A DNA stretch of 64,000 bases, from the NCBI GenBank assembly GCA_024195265.1, contig JAJLRJ010000005.1, forward strand, positions 24,116,355 through 24,180,354, given 5' to 3'. A program made the translations under genes and the position numbers. The notes below the pieces were generated by a model. The model saw nothing but the letters and a program-made list of their open reading frames with translations, did no database searches and was not told where the DNA came from. Each line of letters opens with the position of its first letter. The first letter of the stretch is position 1. Source of the stretch: Dendrophyllia cribrosa. Lineage: Eukaryota; Cnidaria; Anthozoa; Scleractinia; Dendrophylliidae. Below are positions 11,826-23,761 of the stretch, in pieces.

Positions 11826-12150
11826 CGGAGCACTAGCCCGGCCGAAAGCCCGGCTGCGGAGCCCCATACTCATAGAACCAATGCCCTCATTTTTCATGGT
11901 CATGGCTAGCGGAATGTTTCACGGGCGCTGTCTGCAACAAAAACTTGTGTGTCGGAGATGTGTGTCGCGGATGTGTCGCGCAAGGCTAGCGCGCATGCGC
12001 GTATGACGCCACACAACATCCGGGATCTTAGCAATTTATGTTGCGTCAGCTAGTATTTACTTATGTATTTATTAGCGGATCGAGGAAACTATTTGCAAAA
12101 TCGTTTTACCTGCATTTTTTCGCGGTTTGCAACTCAAGACAGGTTTCACA
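11826..12150 (+). mobile_element. 5' end of a GC-headed dispersed element
   Basis: Starts TAGCGGAGCACTAGCCCGGC and matches the reverse complement of 55985 downward: CATACTCATAGAACC, TTTTTCATGG, GGCTAGCGGAATGTTTC, then blocks around CGCGGTTTGC and ACTCAAGACA. GC- and CpG-rich in an AT-rich setting. Downstream (12390) it runs into an Arg/Glu-rich reading frame, so this may be the head of an autonomous member of the family. Confidence 0.65.
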
Positions 12151-12389
12151 TTTCTCAGACAGTGGTCAAGACCGCATTTCAGGCTTCGTGACTCTGCAAG
12201 TCAAGCGTTTTTGGAGGAATATAGAGCTAAGTGCTTACTTTTGAACCTGATTTTGTCTTAAATTCAAGCTGGTAGATCGTCGAAGCATTTGTTTACAGCT
12301 AAACTCTTTTGAATTTATTTGTGCTTTCGCCCTTGTTCACTTTTGGCGTGCATTTAAAAAGGCTTAAATTTTGAATAATTAGGTTATAT

Positions 12390-12696
12390 ATGATGGTTGG
12401 GAGAAACATGACAGAAGAGCAGAGACGAAAGAAGAGAGAAAAAGACCGAGAACGACAAAGGGAACGGAGGAAAAAAAGAACGAAAGAACAGCGTCAAGCA
12501 GAGCTAGAAAGAAACCGAGAACGACAAAGGGAAAGGAGGAGAAAGAGAACCGAACAACAGCGTCAATTAGCGTGAGAACGGCTTCGAGGAATGAGAAGAA
12601 CTGAAGAACAGTGTGAACGAGACCAAGAACGGCAGCACGAAATAAGAAGGAACTGTGCGGAGGAGCAGCCTGAAGCAGATAGAGAAGGCCAACAAG
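12390..12696 (+). pseudogene. Arg/Glu-rich exon (transposon protein N-terminus), one internal stop
   Basis: ATG at 12390 (a second at 12393) opens an extremely charged frame of repeated 23-24-residue units (KDRERQRERRKKRTKEQRQ, then ERNRERQRERRRKRTEQQRQ). It is broken by TGA at 12573-12575 and continues in the same frame to a donor-like AAG|GTAC at 12696. The stop sits where sister units have Arg, as expected from CGA to TGA CpG decay. Such basic repeats (STPR-like) are typical of the N-termini of Helitron helicases and some other transposon proteins. No helicase follows, only the duplicated non-coding block. Function of the whole is not recoverable. Confidence 0.5.
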
Positions 12697-12713
12697 GTAC
12701 ATTAATTGAGTAA

Positions 12714-13813
12714 ATTCAATTTTATTTTGTAGTTTGACTCTGTTTTACTTATTAAGTGCGTTTGTCGATGTTTTGATTGTCGTAGAAATGCCAGGGAAAC
12801 ATGCTAATTAAGTGTACACGTGTTACAATCAGAATTATATAACTTACAGGCATTAAACACAGTTAAGAAATCACTCTCAAATAAAAATATCCTCGAAAAT
12901 TGCTTGATTTCAAAATAATGTACTCATTATGAATTTTTTTTCAATTCAATTCATGTCAAATAGTCAAATTTATGTTTTATTATCACAATTGAAGGGCCGA
13001 GAGCATAACCGACCTATGTGGATTTTTACGCCTTTTTTAGTTTTTTCTCACTCAGATTTGTCCATTTTTGGCATGTGAACTACGGTTATGCTCTCGGCCC
13101 TTCAATTAATTGTTGCCTCCAATTTACATATTTCTCTACCAAGGTCCTAAAATTTATAATTCTCTACCAGCATTAATTACCTATATATCAAGCTTTCCTA
13201 CCTTTAAGAAAAAAATGTTAATAGAGTTTTTAAGAAAATAGTCCTGAATTGGCCAAGCACAATTCAATTCAATTTTATTTTGTAGTTTGACTCTGTTTTA
13301 TTTATTAAGTGCGTTTGTCGATGTTTTGATTGTCGTAGAAATGCCAGGGAAACATGCTAATTAAGTGTACACGTGTTACAATCAGAATTATATAACTTAC
13401 AGGCATTAAACACAGTTAAGAAATCACTCTCAAATAAAAATATCCTCGAAAATTGCTTGATTTCAAAATAATGTACTCATTATGAATTTTTTTTCAATTC
13501 AATTCATGTCAAATAGTCAAATTTATGTTTTATTATCACAATTGAAGGGCCGAGAGCATAACCGACCTATGTGGATTTTTACGCCTTTTTTAGTTTTTTC
13601 TCACTCAGATTTGTCCATTTTTGGCATGTGAACTACGGTTATGCTCTCGGCCCTTCAATTAATTGTTGCCTCCAATTTACATATTTCTCTACCAAGGTCC
13701 TAAAATTTATAATTCTCTACCAGCATTAATTACCTATATATCAAGCTTTCCTACCTTTAAGAAAAAAATGTTAATAGAGTTTTTAAGAAAATAGTCCTGA
13801 ATTGGCCAAGCAC
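12714..13813. repeat. Recent 553-bp tandem duplication
   Basis: 12714-13260 is repeated at 13267-13813, offset exactly 553 bp, with essentially no differences seen (one C/T near 12750/13303). Each copy holds a ~120-bp hairpin element with TTGAAGGGCCGAGAGCATAA and its inverse (12987-13108 and 13540-13661). The near identity marks it as young, or as an assembly duplication. Confidence 0.9.
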
Positions 13814-14094
13814 ATGTGCAGCACTCTTGAATTTGTCTATATCTACGGGATTTACTTGCAAAATGGTAATGGACAAACAGCAAGTTTCAGTGCAAGGTGC
13901 AAAATATAAACAATAGTGCAAATAAAAATAATGATAATTAATCTAACTTATGCTAGAGTATAATTTCACAATGGTGGATGCGAAGGAGTTGTTTGACAGC
14001 ACATTATATGCCAAGACAACTAGCGAAACAATACTGATTATCTTCTTCAAGGTAACACTCCTCCAGTACAATCCCTGAAATAGATCATAATTCC

Positions 14095-14518
14095 ATAAAG
14101 GTGGTCAGACACGAGAGGTCATGTAGCAGGGACATGTCGCAGCAACATGTAACAGCGACAAATTTGTGTAGTACACACTGAGGGACATGTAGCGGGAAGG
14201 TGCGGCGGAGACATGTAGCAGGGACAAAATCATAGCGCTTGCACACACATGAAAATGTTGTGAGGGCACGTCTCAGGGACATGTTGCAGCGACACGTCCC
14301 CTCGGGTGAACTGATACTTTCATAATTGTGCAACACCAATTTTGGGGACATTTTGTCCCCGCGACATGTCGCACTGAGTTCAACTTGTTCAACTTCATAG
14401 GACACGTCGCGGGGACAAAATGTCCCCAAAATTGGTGTTGCAAGCACTCTGAATTTTTCCCTGCTACATGTCCCCGCTACACTCCCTGCTGCATGTCCCT
14501 CAGTGTGGGGTAGGGACA
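14095..14518. mobile_element. MITE rich in ACATGT(A/C)GC-GGGAC motifs
   Basis: Many copies of variants of GGGACATGTAGC in both orientations. A strong inner palindrome pairs 14330-14374 with 14399-14442 (ACCAATTTTGGGGACATTTT and its inverse). Subterminal repeats like these are typical of hAT-type non-autonomous elements. The long minus-strand frame through it is compositional. Confidence 0.65.
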
Positions 14519-14520
14519 AA

Positions 14521-14828
14521 ACGTGGGGTACCCCATGGCTCAGGCCATGGGGTATAGGTCATGGGGTAGGCCATGGCCTACCGGTAGTTAATTTCTTAAA
14601 AAAGATCCTAAAAAATAAATAAATAATTCCTCTTGAATACCATAAAATCTCTGTGTTAAAGAGTTCCAGCCTTGTACCACTTCATACAGCTATTAAAAGA
14701 CAGAGTTTGCAGGGTTCGAGACTAACTTTTTAGCCTATGAGCCTTAAGTGGCTTTTTAAGTGACAGGCAGGTTTGATTTAACTAGCCAAAATAAATTTTC
14801 ACTGTCCAGACTTGTACGGGGGTGGTAA

Positions 14829-14859
<31 letters not shown>

Positions 14860-15480
14860 AGTTACAGTGACAGTTAAAGAAGGGGGAAAAAAATATCCGA
14901 GACATTTAGTACTGCTATTGATTTTCTTTTTTCAACCGATTTGAACATATTTTAATCCGTTTTAACTTATTTTGAATTTGTAAATATAAAAACCAAATTA
15001 ATTTCAAAATCATTCAAACTTTCGAACAAGAAAGATACTTTCTTTTTGGAAAAACGTGTATGTGCATGACCTTTTGACCTCATTATTCATGCTAAATGAA
15101 CGTGATGCCTGGAAGTTCCACTTGATTTCATGCATGATAAATCAACAGCGCAAAGCAGTTTGATTCTTTCCTTTGTTGCTTTCGAAACAGAAAGGAAAAA
15201 TCGTTCTTAATATGATGCCGTTTACAGTCTATGTGATAGTTTCTGTTCTCTCAATTTGCTTAAGTTGCAATTGATATGAAGTAATTTTCAGTTTCATTTC
15301 CGTCCGGTGCAGTACCATTTTCAGTAAACCAGAATGGCTATCAGTGAAAGCCAAAATCCGCTAAGTCTCGAGTCCTGGTTGCAGGGGTTGACTATTTTAC
15401 ATGTAAAAAGGTGCGTAAATTGAAACCCGAGATTCTCCCCCAAGGATAGTTAAAAATCATATCATTTTAAAAAAATCCAC
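14521..15480. other. Gene-free: small CCATGG palindromes, 30-base G run
   Basis: 14525-14585 has interleaved GGGGTACCCC / GGCCATGG-type palindromes. 14829-14858 is a run of 30 G. The rest is AT-rich with no supported coding sequence. Confidence 0.5.
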
Positions 15481-15522
15481 TTAACATCACTTTCAAATCA
15501 GTTTCATACCATATAATGTTAC

Positions 15523-15786
15523 TAATAGTTTGACTGTGCCAGCTCTTTTTCACAAAAAATAACGAACAGATGACCATCAGTAAATTGTTAGTAGATGCCA
15601 GCTCTATGATTGATGTTCTTGAACAGATGACAGCTAGCAAAAATGATACTTGTCTAATACTTTGACTGTGCCAGCTCTTCTCCACAAAAAAGAATGAGCA
15701 GATGGCCATGAGTAAATTGTTAGCAGATGCCAGCTCTATGGTTGATGTTGTTGAGCAGATGGCAGCTAGCAAAAATGGCTCTGTCT
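15523..15786. repeat. 132-bp tandem duplication
   Basis: TTTGACTGTGCCAGCTCTT at 15528 and 15660; both units continue through AGATGCCAGCTCTATG and CAGCTAGCAAAAATG. Two diverged units; the long minus-strand frame across them has no other support. Confidence 0.85.
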
Positions 15787-16250
15787 GTATATGCTGGGCA
15801 AATATGTACCATAAAATTTTCAAAAAAAATCCTGTCCTCGTTTTTCTTTATAAAAGAAAATTGCTTTAAGCTGAATGTCTTCATGTGACTTTCAAACACT
15901 GCTCGAACTGGTGAATCAGTTCACCAAAAAAAATATCATCTATAGATATAAAGATATCAGCAATGATACAAGTCATGTAATTGTACAGTATGACCTTGGT
16001 ACCCGCATGAAAATAAAGAGAGTACTTCAATGTTTCCTTAATTTTATGGTACAGTATATTAAGAGAAATTACCAGACAGCATGAGCCATGCATATGTAAT
16101 CTAGACTAAGTGATGGTTTGATAGCCAGTTGTTGGGTTCATGCACACTAATGACAGCCTTGAGAGTTTGAGTTGAGAGTTTGAGTTGAGAGTTTCCCATA
16201 TCCATCCATTCCATTTAGTAACTAATAATTTGCAATTTCTTTGACTACAG

Positions 16251-17550
16251 ATCACAAAAATGAATTTGTTTCGTATCATATTGCACTTGCTATCAGTGTG
16301 GAGTAGTTCAGGTAAGATGTCATTTAAAAACACTGATTACCAGCTAGTTGAATAAATAAGTGATTTTCTAAGTGCATAAATTGACCTTTGTTATTTTTGA
16401 TATGCCATGACAGTAAACAAGAATGTTGGTAGGGATAACAATATAAGGTTAATCAATAGCAAGTCAATTTATTCAAGCAGGGCAAGAACAGATTTTGCTC
16501 TTTAAAACTGCATAACCCATTGTGCTTGGTCAAGTCCATCCCATATGAGCGCAAACAAAATACATTCTACATATAATTTCCCACCTGACCCTTTTACATG
16601 AATATAAATTCAGAATATAATTTTCTTTTTTAACACAGATCACAAAGATGAACACAATTGCCATGTTCTTTATTCAATTCTTATTGTTGTCTTGCTATCA
16701 ATGGACATACAGTGTAAAGGTGAGCTGATAGAACTAAAACAATGCTTATTAGGTTAATACATTAAGGTCACGCCGGAAAGATACACTGTACCATTAATAC
16801 ATGTAAATTCATTAGGCAAATTTTTGGAAGAGGAACATGTGTTACTTTGAAAACCTTCATATCTTGGACATTAATTTATTTTGATATTATTAAATGGATT
16901 GCAATTTCCAGCTATGATGAAAGCAACTTAATTAGTTGAATTTTGCATAAAACAAAGTTTAATGTCCAGTTTTCTTCTCAAGATAAAGACAAAATTACTA
17001 CCTAGTTTTTCAACTCAGTGATCAGTCAAAACCTCTTTGTGATTTCAACTTTCATTCAAAGTTATTGCCTTTTTAAGGTAAAAAAAAACTTCTGATGTTA
17101 GACTTTTAATTCTTTCACACAATATATGCACTGTATTATTGGACATAAAATAATAAGGCCACTCCCTAGCCCACTTTGATCCCCTCCCCCCCCCCCCCCC
17201 CCCCCCACAAAAAAAAAAAATTAACCCACCCTCAGACAAGACTGAGTGCTCACACAATATTTATAGCACCTTGCAATAAATAAATGCCATCAGGGGTGAG
17301 GGGGGAATGTATCATTATACCCTTAATTTCTTATCTCACCTTAAGTTAATATTCATATATTCTAATGTTCATTTTCTTTACTACAGATAACATGGAGGGA
17401 CACAATATTATACTTTCAAATTGGTGAATTTCAAGAAGTTCACTGGGGAGTCAACATTTTATTTATTATAGACTGCTACTATGCAGCACTTACAAAAGAA
17501 CTTGACTGCTTTGTGTTCTTGAGAAGGGGTTCAAAGAAAACTCTTTTGTA
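16251..17550 (+). CDS. Possible small gene with repeated exons (hydrophobic peptide)
   Basis: Three acceptor-flanked segments start alike: CAG|ATCACAAA(A/G)ATGAA at 16251 and 16639 and CAG|ATAACATGGAGG at 17397. The first two have good donors (TTCAG|GTAAGA at 16311; AAAG|GTGAGC at 16719). Joining them in phase 1 from the ATG at 16260 gives a ~57-residue product starting with a hydrophobic signal-like stretch (MNLFRIILHLLSVW) and stopping early in the third exon. Alternatively, exon 2 read in phase 0 from its own ATG runs into exon 3 and stays open to TAG near 17551. AATAAA occurs at 17643. The shared starts suggest exon duplication. I do not recognise the protein; expression evidence would be needed. 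Confidence 0.3.
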
Positions 17551-17657
17551 GTATTTTGATGTCAAGTTGAAACCTTTTTCTTGTTGCATATCCTAAAGCT
17601 GTTGCATCACATCATGCATTCTGCTTTCAAACTCAATCAATTAATAAATTAAAAGCA

Positions 17658-17985
17658 ATAGCCCTGTTTGCAGTTAACCTCTTTCATTTGCATTACAATA
17701 AAAGTCAACATGGTTGCGAAGCAATTTCAGGCAATTTTGTAGTATTCTGCCCCAAATTGCCTCGCAACCATGTTGCCTTTCATTGTAATACAAATGAGAC
17801 AGGTGAACCGTAATGGCCCTTTTTGCAGTTAACCTCTCTCATTTGCATTACAATAAAAGTCAACATGGTTGCGAGGCAATTTCGGACAATTCTGTAGTTT
17901 CTGCCTGAAATTGCCTTGCAACCACGTTGACTTTTATTCTAATGCAGACGAGCAAGGTTAACCTCAAAAAGGGCTATTCCATTAA
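17658..17985. mobile_element. Two tandem palindromic MITEs
   Basis: Each ~165-bp unit is an inverted repeat (GCAGTTAACCTC...CATGGTTGCGA and its inverse) and unit 2 (17813-17985) repeats unit 1. Ends read TAGCCCT/AGGGCTA. Non-coding. Confidence 0.75.
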
Positions 17986-20173
17986 GTTTGATTTTTTCTG
18001 GTCATTGAGCAAAATTGAACTTGACAAAAAAAATGTGTATCATGCAGTGTGTCAAGAGCATGACTTTTTTCACCTTTAGTTTTGTATTCCAATTGTTGAC
18101 GGCTCATTACTACATCTTTCAGTAAGACGCAAACTCTTAATCCAAACTGATCATCTGCATTTTTTACTGCATTTAATCCAAATGACATGTATTTTTTGTA
18201 GATAATCAATGAACCATGAAAAATAAAAAAACAACAGCGGATTGAAATCCACAGATCACAGCACACACAGTTAAATGCAGTGACCTGGTGATTGATAGCA
18301 AGGAAAAACAAAACCGTTGGTGGAGTTTTTAACTTCAGAGTATAAATGTTATTGAAAGGCGCAGTGAGTCCGCGAAAGATTTCACCTGTTTACAGACCAT
18401 CTGCAAGTTGAATCATCAATTGATTTCGTCGTTCCAATTGTTGAATCCTCTTGACTACAAGACAATAAATTTATTGCATTAGACATCTTGAATCATAGCA
18501 AATGTTCACTGGACTAGTCTCTCTTCATTATAGATTTTAGCTCAAAGTTTGATTTCTGCACAAGATCGAACAGTGGCATTTGATTTCATTCATAAGTCAA
18601 ACTCAGAATAAAAGTTTGTGTTCGACTCTGTTCAATGACCAAACAAAATCAATCTTGATCGTTTCATTTAGTTTGATGCAATTTTTGTTCCATTTAATTC
18701 AATGTCATACACAGGGTCTCCAGTTAGGTAGATTTTCTGCAAAAATAATGTAAAAAAATGTTTTACCCTCTTAACATGTGTACATGCTCTGTCTATCATG
18801 TGCTAAGCTTTCATCCATAAAACACTTTTTTGGAGCTACAGTGTACTGTTTGTGTACTGTATTGAGGCATGTAGCCAAAAAAAAACCCAACCCTTTCGCT
18901 TTCTCCATGTTAAGCTTGAAAAAAACTTGAAAAATGTTTTTCAAATATGTAATGAACAAACTACAGCTGTAGTTAAATAACATCTAATGTATACAAACAA
19001 TTACAATACTGAGTAGCTTGAATGTCAACAATGGTAATTGCAATAAATTATTCAATCAGTAATGTTGAGACCTAAAGCATTTATTATTTTTCAAAAATTG
19101 CACCATCCAGGGATGTAGCTAAGAGCCGGCTACCAGCTAATTTTACCATCTGAAAGAAAACTTATCACCGGCTGAAATGTCACTAGAAAACAAAGACTTT
19201 GGGAGATTTTGAAGGTGCACAAGACAGAAAAACTGGTGAACTTGTTAATGAGCCTGCTAGGTGTTTTCTTAGCTACACCCCTGACCATCATGCACAAATA
19301 AAATTTATAATTTGAATGCTTATTTGGCACCTAAATGACAACAAGACATGACTATTTTTCAAACAACTGTGTGTGATTCAGCCAATCAGCAAAAAAAAAA
19401 AAAAAAAACGGGTATTTGCTGATCAGCCAAAGACCAAGATGAAATATCACAAAATGACATCTGACAATTCAATCAATATCACAACAAAACAGGAAATGAC
19501 TTCATTAATATTCTTGTACACTTTATTGAATAAGAAAAATATTGTGAGAACTTCAAAACACACTGATCAAAATACAGCACAACTTGTAAGCAAGGTTTTC
19601 TGCTGGTTGAGGAATGAATGAAGCGGAAAACATTTTACTCACATTTGCTAGGTTTTCAGTTTTAGTACATTTGGGTATAAGTGTAATGGAATAGTTACAT
19701 CTTATTATCCTGGTTTTGTGTGTAGTATCACGGGATATTTTTACAAGTTGTGCCGTATTTCAAAAAATACAGAATGTAACTTTATTTTTCTCCAGAAAAC
19801 AACTATAAGCAAAAAAAAAACAGTGTAATTTGAATTGTAGAAGTTACAGCGCTTACCATTAACATGCAGCCCATCACTTTTATCCCTAAAGGTCAAACTT
19901 GAGTTTGTGGACGTCAATCAAAGGAAAGCCATTAACATTGTTTTTTTTTTTTAATTCTAACTGGATTTCAAACAATTTTTCCAAAAAGAAATAGTAAACA
20001 TTTTAAAACAAATTTCAAAGTCAATTACAATTTAAAGGGAATAATCATTTCATTCAACATGATAAAAAACTCACTGGCGCTTCTCGCAGCCACGGCTTTA
20101 TGATTTTGATCTGCCTGATATTCATCATGCATCACTGGGTTGCAAATTATCACATGCGGTGAAATTTGCAAGT
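17986..20173. other. Gene-free AT-rich stretch
   Basis: Short frames only, none with splice or motif support. Contains A-runs near 19390 and 19930. I see nothing functional. Confidence 0.45.
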
Positions 20174-20179
20174 TTTATT
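20174..20179 (-). terminator. Polyadenylation signal candidate of the zinc-knuckle gene
   Basis: AATAAA on the minus strand 125 bases past the stop codon at 20304. Confidence 0.35.
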
Positions 20180-20303
20180 CTAAAAATATGGTTTTCTTTT
20201 TTTGGATTGACATCCACTAAAACTCGGCTTTATCCAACTGTGTTGAAGGTGGTGGGTCACGTGTTATTGGCAACCGCTGTAAAAGAAATTTAATTGTAAA
20301 CAT

Positions 20304-21691
20304 TTAAAAAAAAAATCCCCCACTCTGGTGGCCACCCCTCTCTCTTCTTCCACCTTTTTTTGTGGTAGGAGGAGAGGGGCATTGCCACTGGAGGTGGCCT
20401 GCTCCTCCACAGTTGAAGCAAGTTTCTGCAAAAGAAAATTAATTGATCAGAAAATTAGGATTGTGGAAATGCAGTAATAAATAAAACAAATTAAATTCCT
20501 GATGATCCCTACTGCATACACACAAATGGCTGGTATTGTGTAATTAGAATATAGCTGAAGAATATGCACCATTTGATTGGAGTGTTAATTATTTGATTTT
20601 CAATAGATGCACGGCTGGAAATTATAGAGCACGCACATAGCTCACCACTCCTTACATGGCAATATTTTGCTTTTTTAAGTTTCATTTCTAAACTAATTAT
20701 CAGAATAATGGTGTTCTCATGTCACGTCAAGTAAAACTGCTACATGTAGTGGACACACCAGCAGAGCATGACTGCATTCATTAATTTCTCTTTGAAAACA
20801 TGGAACAGTGTTCAGACTACAGTAATATTATTGGTAATTCTAAACACCATCCAACATTGTCCTATACTTCAAAGGTTTGTATTGGCAAATCTCTTGTGTG
20901 CATCCAAATCTTATGTGCATCCAACTGAATGAAACCAAGAGATTATAATTGGAACATTGTACATTTCAACTCTAATAAACCAAATCTTCCTTTTGCCATT
21001 TCACTACTCTTTAAGGTGTTCCCAATTTTTTGGGGGAAAACCTTAGTAATTATAAACTGTTTCATAAAAGGACCTACATAATATTTAAAGCAAAACATAA
21101 CTTACTCAGAACAACTACATCTAAAACCTAACAATACCAAATAAATTTACACAGTGAAATATTTTAATGCACAATTTAACTTACCAGCTGGTGCTGCAGC
21201 GGCTGCTGCTGGAGCATCTGGTGGTGCTGCATCAACCAAAGAATGAACGTTACATCAATACCAAATCAATTTAAGGTAATCATCAGGTATTTCAATGCAC
21301 TGATATGATTAACTTACCCTCTGGACCATCCACATCTGCAATTAAAACTAGAAATAAGTACATGTCTCGCAGAACCTCGCGAAGCTCGGAGGAGGTGCAC
21401 CGCGGGTCGAAACTTTGGTGGCGTCTCGATTAGCGTATGAAGCTTTTCGCCATTCTACTTCGTCTTCTTTGAAACCAAAAACTTTGGTACCGTTTCGCAT
21501 ACCGTTGGGCGATGTAGCAGCTCTCGTAAGGTCTCACACCATTGGTTCGATACCCTAACCCTAAACAATAGAACAAACAACACAACAATGGACCCTAGAC
21601 CTAAAAACAATAGAAGCTGTGTTTTACAAGGCCAATGAAAATAGAGGTTTCTGAGAGCTGCTACACTACTGGACCGTTTACCGTCCGCCAT
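20304..21691 (-). CDS. CCHC zinc-knuckle micro-protein, four exons
   Basis: Minus-strand exons 21691-21682 (ATG in context AAAGATGGCGGACG), 21335-21318, 21226-21185 and 20425-20304. All three introns are GT/AG and phase 1, and the joined frame closes with TAA at 20306-20304, giving about 62 residues. Exon 3 is an Ala/Pro run. Exon 4 encodes a zinc knuckle of the form C-x2-C-x4-H-x4-C (CFNCGGAGHLQWQC) followed by a Lys/Arg/Gly-rich tail. Knuckles of this type bind single-stranded nucleic acid, as in CNBP-like or Vasa N-terminal repeats; partners are unknown. The first three exons are too short for routine ORF calling. Exact phase agreement across four exons is the main support; loss of the last exon to a different splice is possible. 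Confidence 0.55.
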
Positions 21692-23012
21692 CTTTGTTTA
21701 CAATGCTCCTTTACAGGCTTACATGAAGTAGTACCACAGGCGTTCCCATCATCCTCTTTCGTTTGTCTGACGTCATTCAAGCTTTGTTGCACTGTTGCCA
21801 GGCAACTGCACGACACCTTGCTGGAATTCGCGAGGCACGACAAATTTATTATTAAACCTCGCTTCGCACGGAAATTTCGGTCAGCCTCTGCACAATATGT
21901 TAATCATTCATCCGAGAAATAGAATCACAGTCTTATTTCGATTTTAGGGATCAATTACCAGTTCAATGGGGTCGGCAAAAGGTGATTTTTGCGCACTGTG
22001 ATTCCCAGGGGTGTGGATAAAATTTATCGATACACTTGACTACAAAAACATGCAATTTTCCTGCAATCTTTATTTAGTATGCTGGCAAAGGTACCCCAAG
22101 CTCAAGTGATGTTTACACGTTGTATTAATTTGAACGTCGTGGTAACTGTTGTGTAATAGCGAAATTCTAAGGATTTCTATGGGGAAAATTCGCTTCGAAT
22201 TTGAGCGTAAAATTACGAACGAATTTGAGCGTAAAATTACGAATGATATTTCAATAAAAATGGCTCACCTGAACTTCTTTGTGTGTTTACTGGTGTATTG
22301 AGCGTTTTTTTGGGTCGATTCAAAGCAATTCCAGCGAGTTACACCAATTTCTTTCGGTCATACAATTTTCACAGACGTTAACGAACCGAATTTTTCAGCG
22401 GCAGAGCCGTAATCTGACTTACGGCTCTCGCCATTGTATAGTACACGGTTTATATTTTACCCAGAGACCTTCCTTCCTATGTATTAGGCTCATGGAAAAC
22501 TCATTTATTAGCGCCGTCTGTCACGTATACAGAACAGCCGTGATTGGTATTTTGCAATTAACAACTATCCGTTTTCATGCCTCAGCTGTATAGCAGGCTG
22601 GCTGTATAGTATCGTTTATCTTTTACACAGAGGCCTTCCTCCCCTTTCACATAAAAATTCTAGTGGTACTCATCAAGGAACATGGAACAATAATTTTATA
22701 AAAAGGTTTTTGGAAATGTTGGGAAACTTAACAAATCTTCCTCTCGTTATTCTCTGTCTGTAAAACTCGATTCATAGCCGGATCATGGACCAGCTTGTCC
22801 GCAAAGGGAAACGGGCTTAGATGAACTGTGCCTATTAGTATAGCTGCTGTATACTGGTCACTGGATCGCAGCGCGAAATGCATATGATTAGTAACTGGAA
22901 ATTATGGAAACTTGTAGCGTGCGCACTATAATGCAGTTATAGCTAAAAAAAAGGCATTCTAGAATATGAGAATTTAGGAAGCTCCGCTGTTAGGCTCAGC
23001 CTATCTATATAT
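21692..23012. other. Gene-free; short repeats and a truncated element end
   Basis: Contains a 24-bp direct repeat (GAATTTGAGCGTAAAATTAC, ~22190-22244), a short hairpin AGAGCCGTAA/TTACGGCTCT (22403-22428), and at 22975-23010 the 3' terminus of the GC-headed element (GTTAGGCTCAGCCTATC plus TA repeats). No supported gene. Confidence 0.5.
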
Positions 23013-23312
23013 ATTATTCATAAGCTGGGAACTGAATATCAAACGGGAAACCTGAACCCTTCATCGTTAGTTGCGTTTTGTACGGTTCAAAATCTTGACA
23101 ACCGTCTCTGTTTCATTTGGTCTTAATTTCCATATATTAAACAGTATAGGTAAAAACGTTCATTTTTTCTTTCTTATAACAGTTCTATACAGTGTATCTG
23201 ATACTAAAACTCATTCAGTTGAACCATTCATTTATTCATGCTACCTATTGACTTCTAATGAGTTGGCTTGGCCAAGGATGGGTCTCCTAAAGGATAATAA
23301 TCGTACAATTGT

Positions 23313-23761
23313 ACCCAAGCGTTTGCTGTTCTTGTTGCTGTTCTTTTGATCGCAACGTTAGTTTGCGAGAGTGACTGTTTTGGTGGTAATTTTCCCGGAA
23401 AAAGAGAACTTCAAGAAAAGGTTTGGAAATATTTCGCTAAAAAAATCAATCGCAAGCTATACTTTATCTAGCCAGTTCAGTTTGCTTGGTTTAGCATTAG
23501 TTGTAGTCGCTCAGTATATGTTGGCTCCGGATCATTTAACGGAAAAAGAGAGCTTCAAGAAAATATTTTAAAATATTTCAGTTTGTTAAAATGTATTCGA
23601 AATTTAACATAAGTTTAACGTAATGCACATTGTCATCTTTACCTTGTGTACAGTTTACGAGAGTAGCGAGGAGCGTTTGTGAGGCGGCAAGAAGCCTTGG
23701 ATGCAAGGGAATGAAAACGAGGGCGGCTGATGACCCCAGTGACGAAAAGAACGCCTTGTAA
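23313..23761 (+). pseudogene. Secreted-peptide family copy A: start codon and promoter lost
   Basis: Exon 1 from its fourth base on (23313-23420) and the whole of exon 2 (23654-23761) match copy B at 37880; exon 2 is identical. The upstream flank has been replaced: where other copies have a TATA box and AATGAAGACC, this one joins at CAATTG|TACCCAAGC to a different flank block (the one at 50450-50735). No ATG precedes the frame. Donor AAG|GTTTGG and acceptor TGTGTACAG are intact, so inactivation was by loss of the 5' end. The 3' flank then runs collinear with copy B until 24278, where a large insertion begins. Confidence 0.8.

Noticed and set aside
14085..14519. 144-codon Cys-rich minus-strand frame resembling a secreted Cys protein
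   Set aside because: Cys arises from repeated ACATGT(A/C)GC MITE motifs; no signal peptide or splice context.
21540..21570. tRNA B-box-like GGTTCGATACC and two CCCTAA units
   Set aside because: No A box or cloverleaf around it, and two CCCTAA units are too few for an interstitial telomere.
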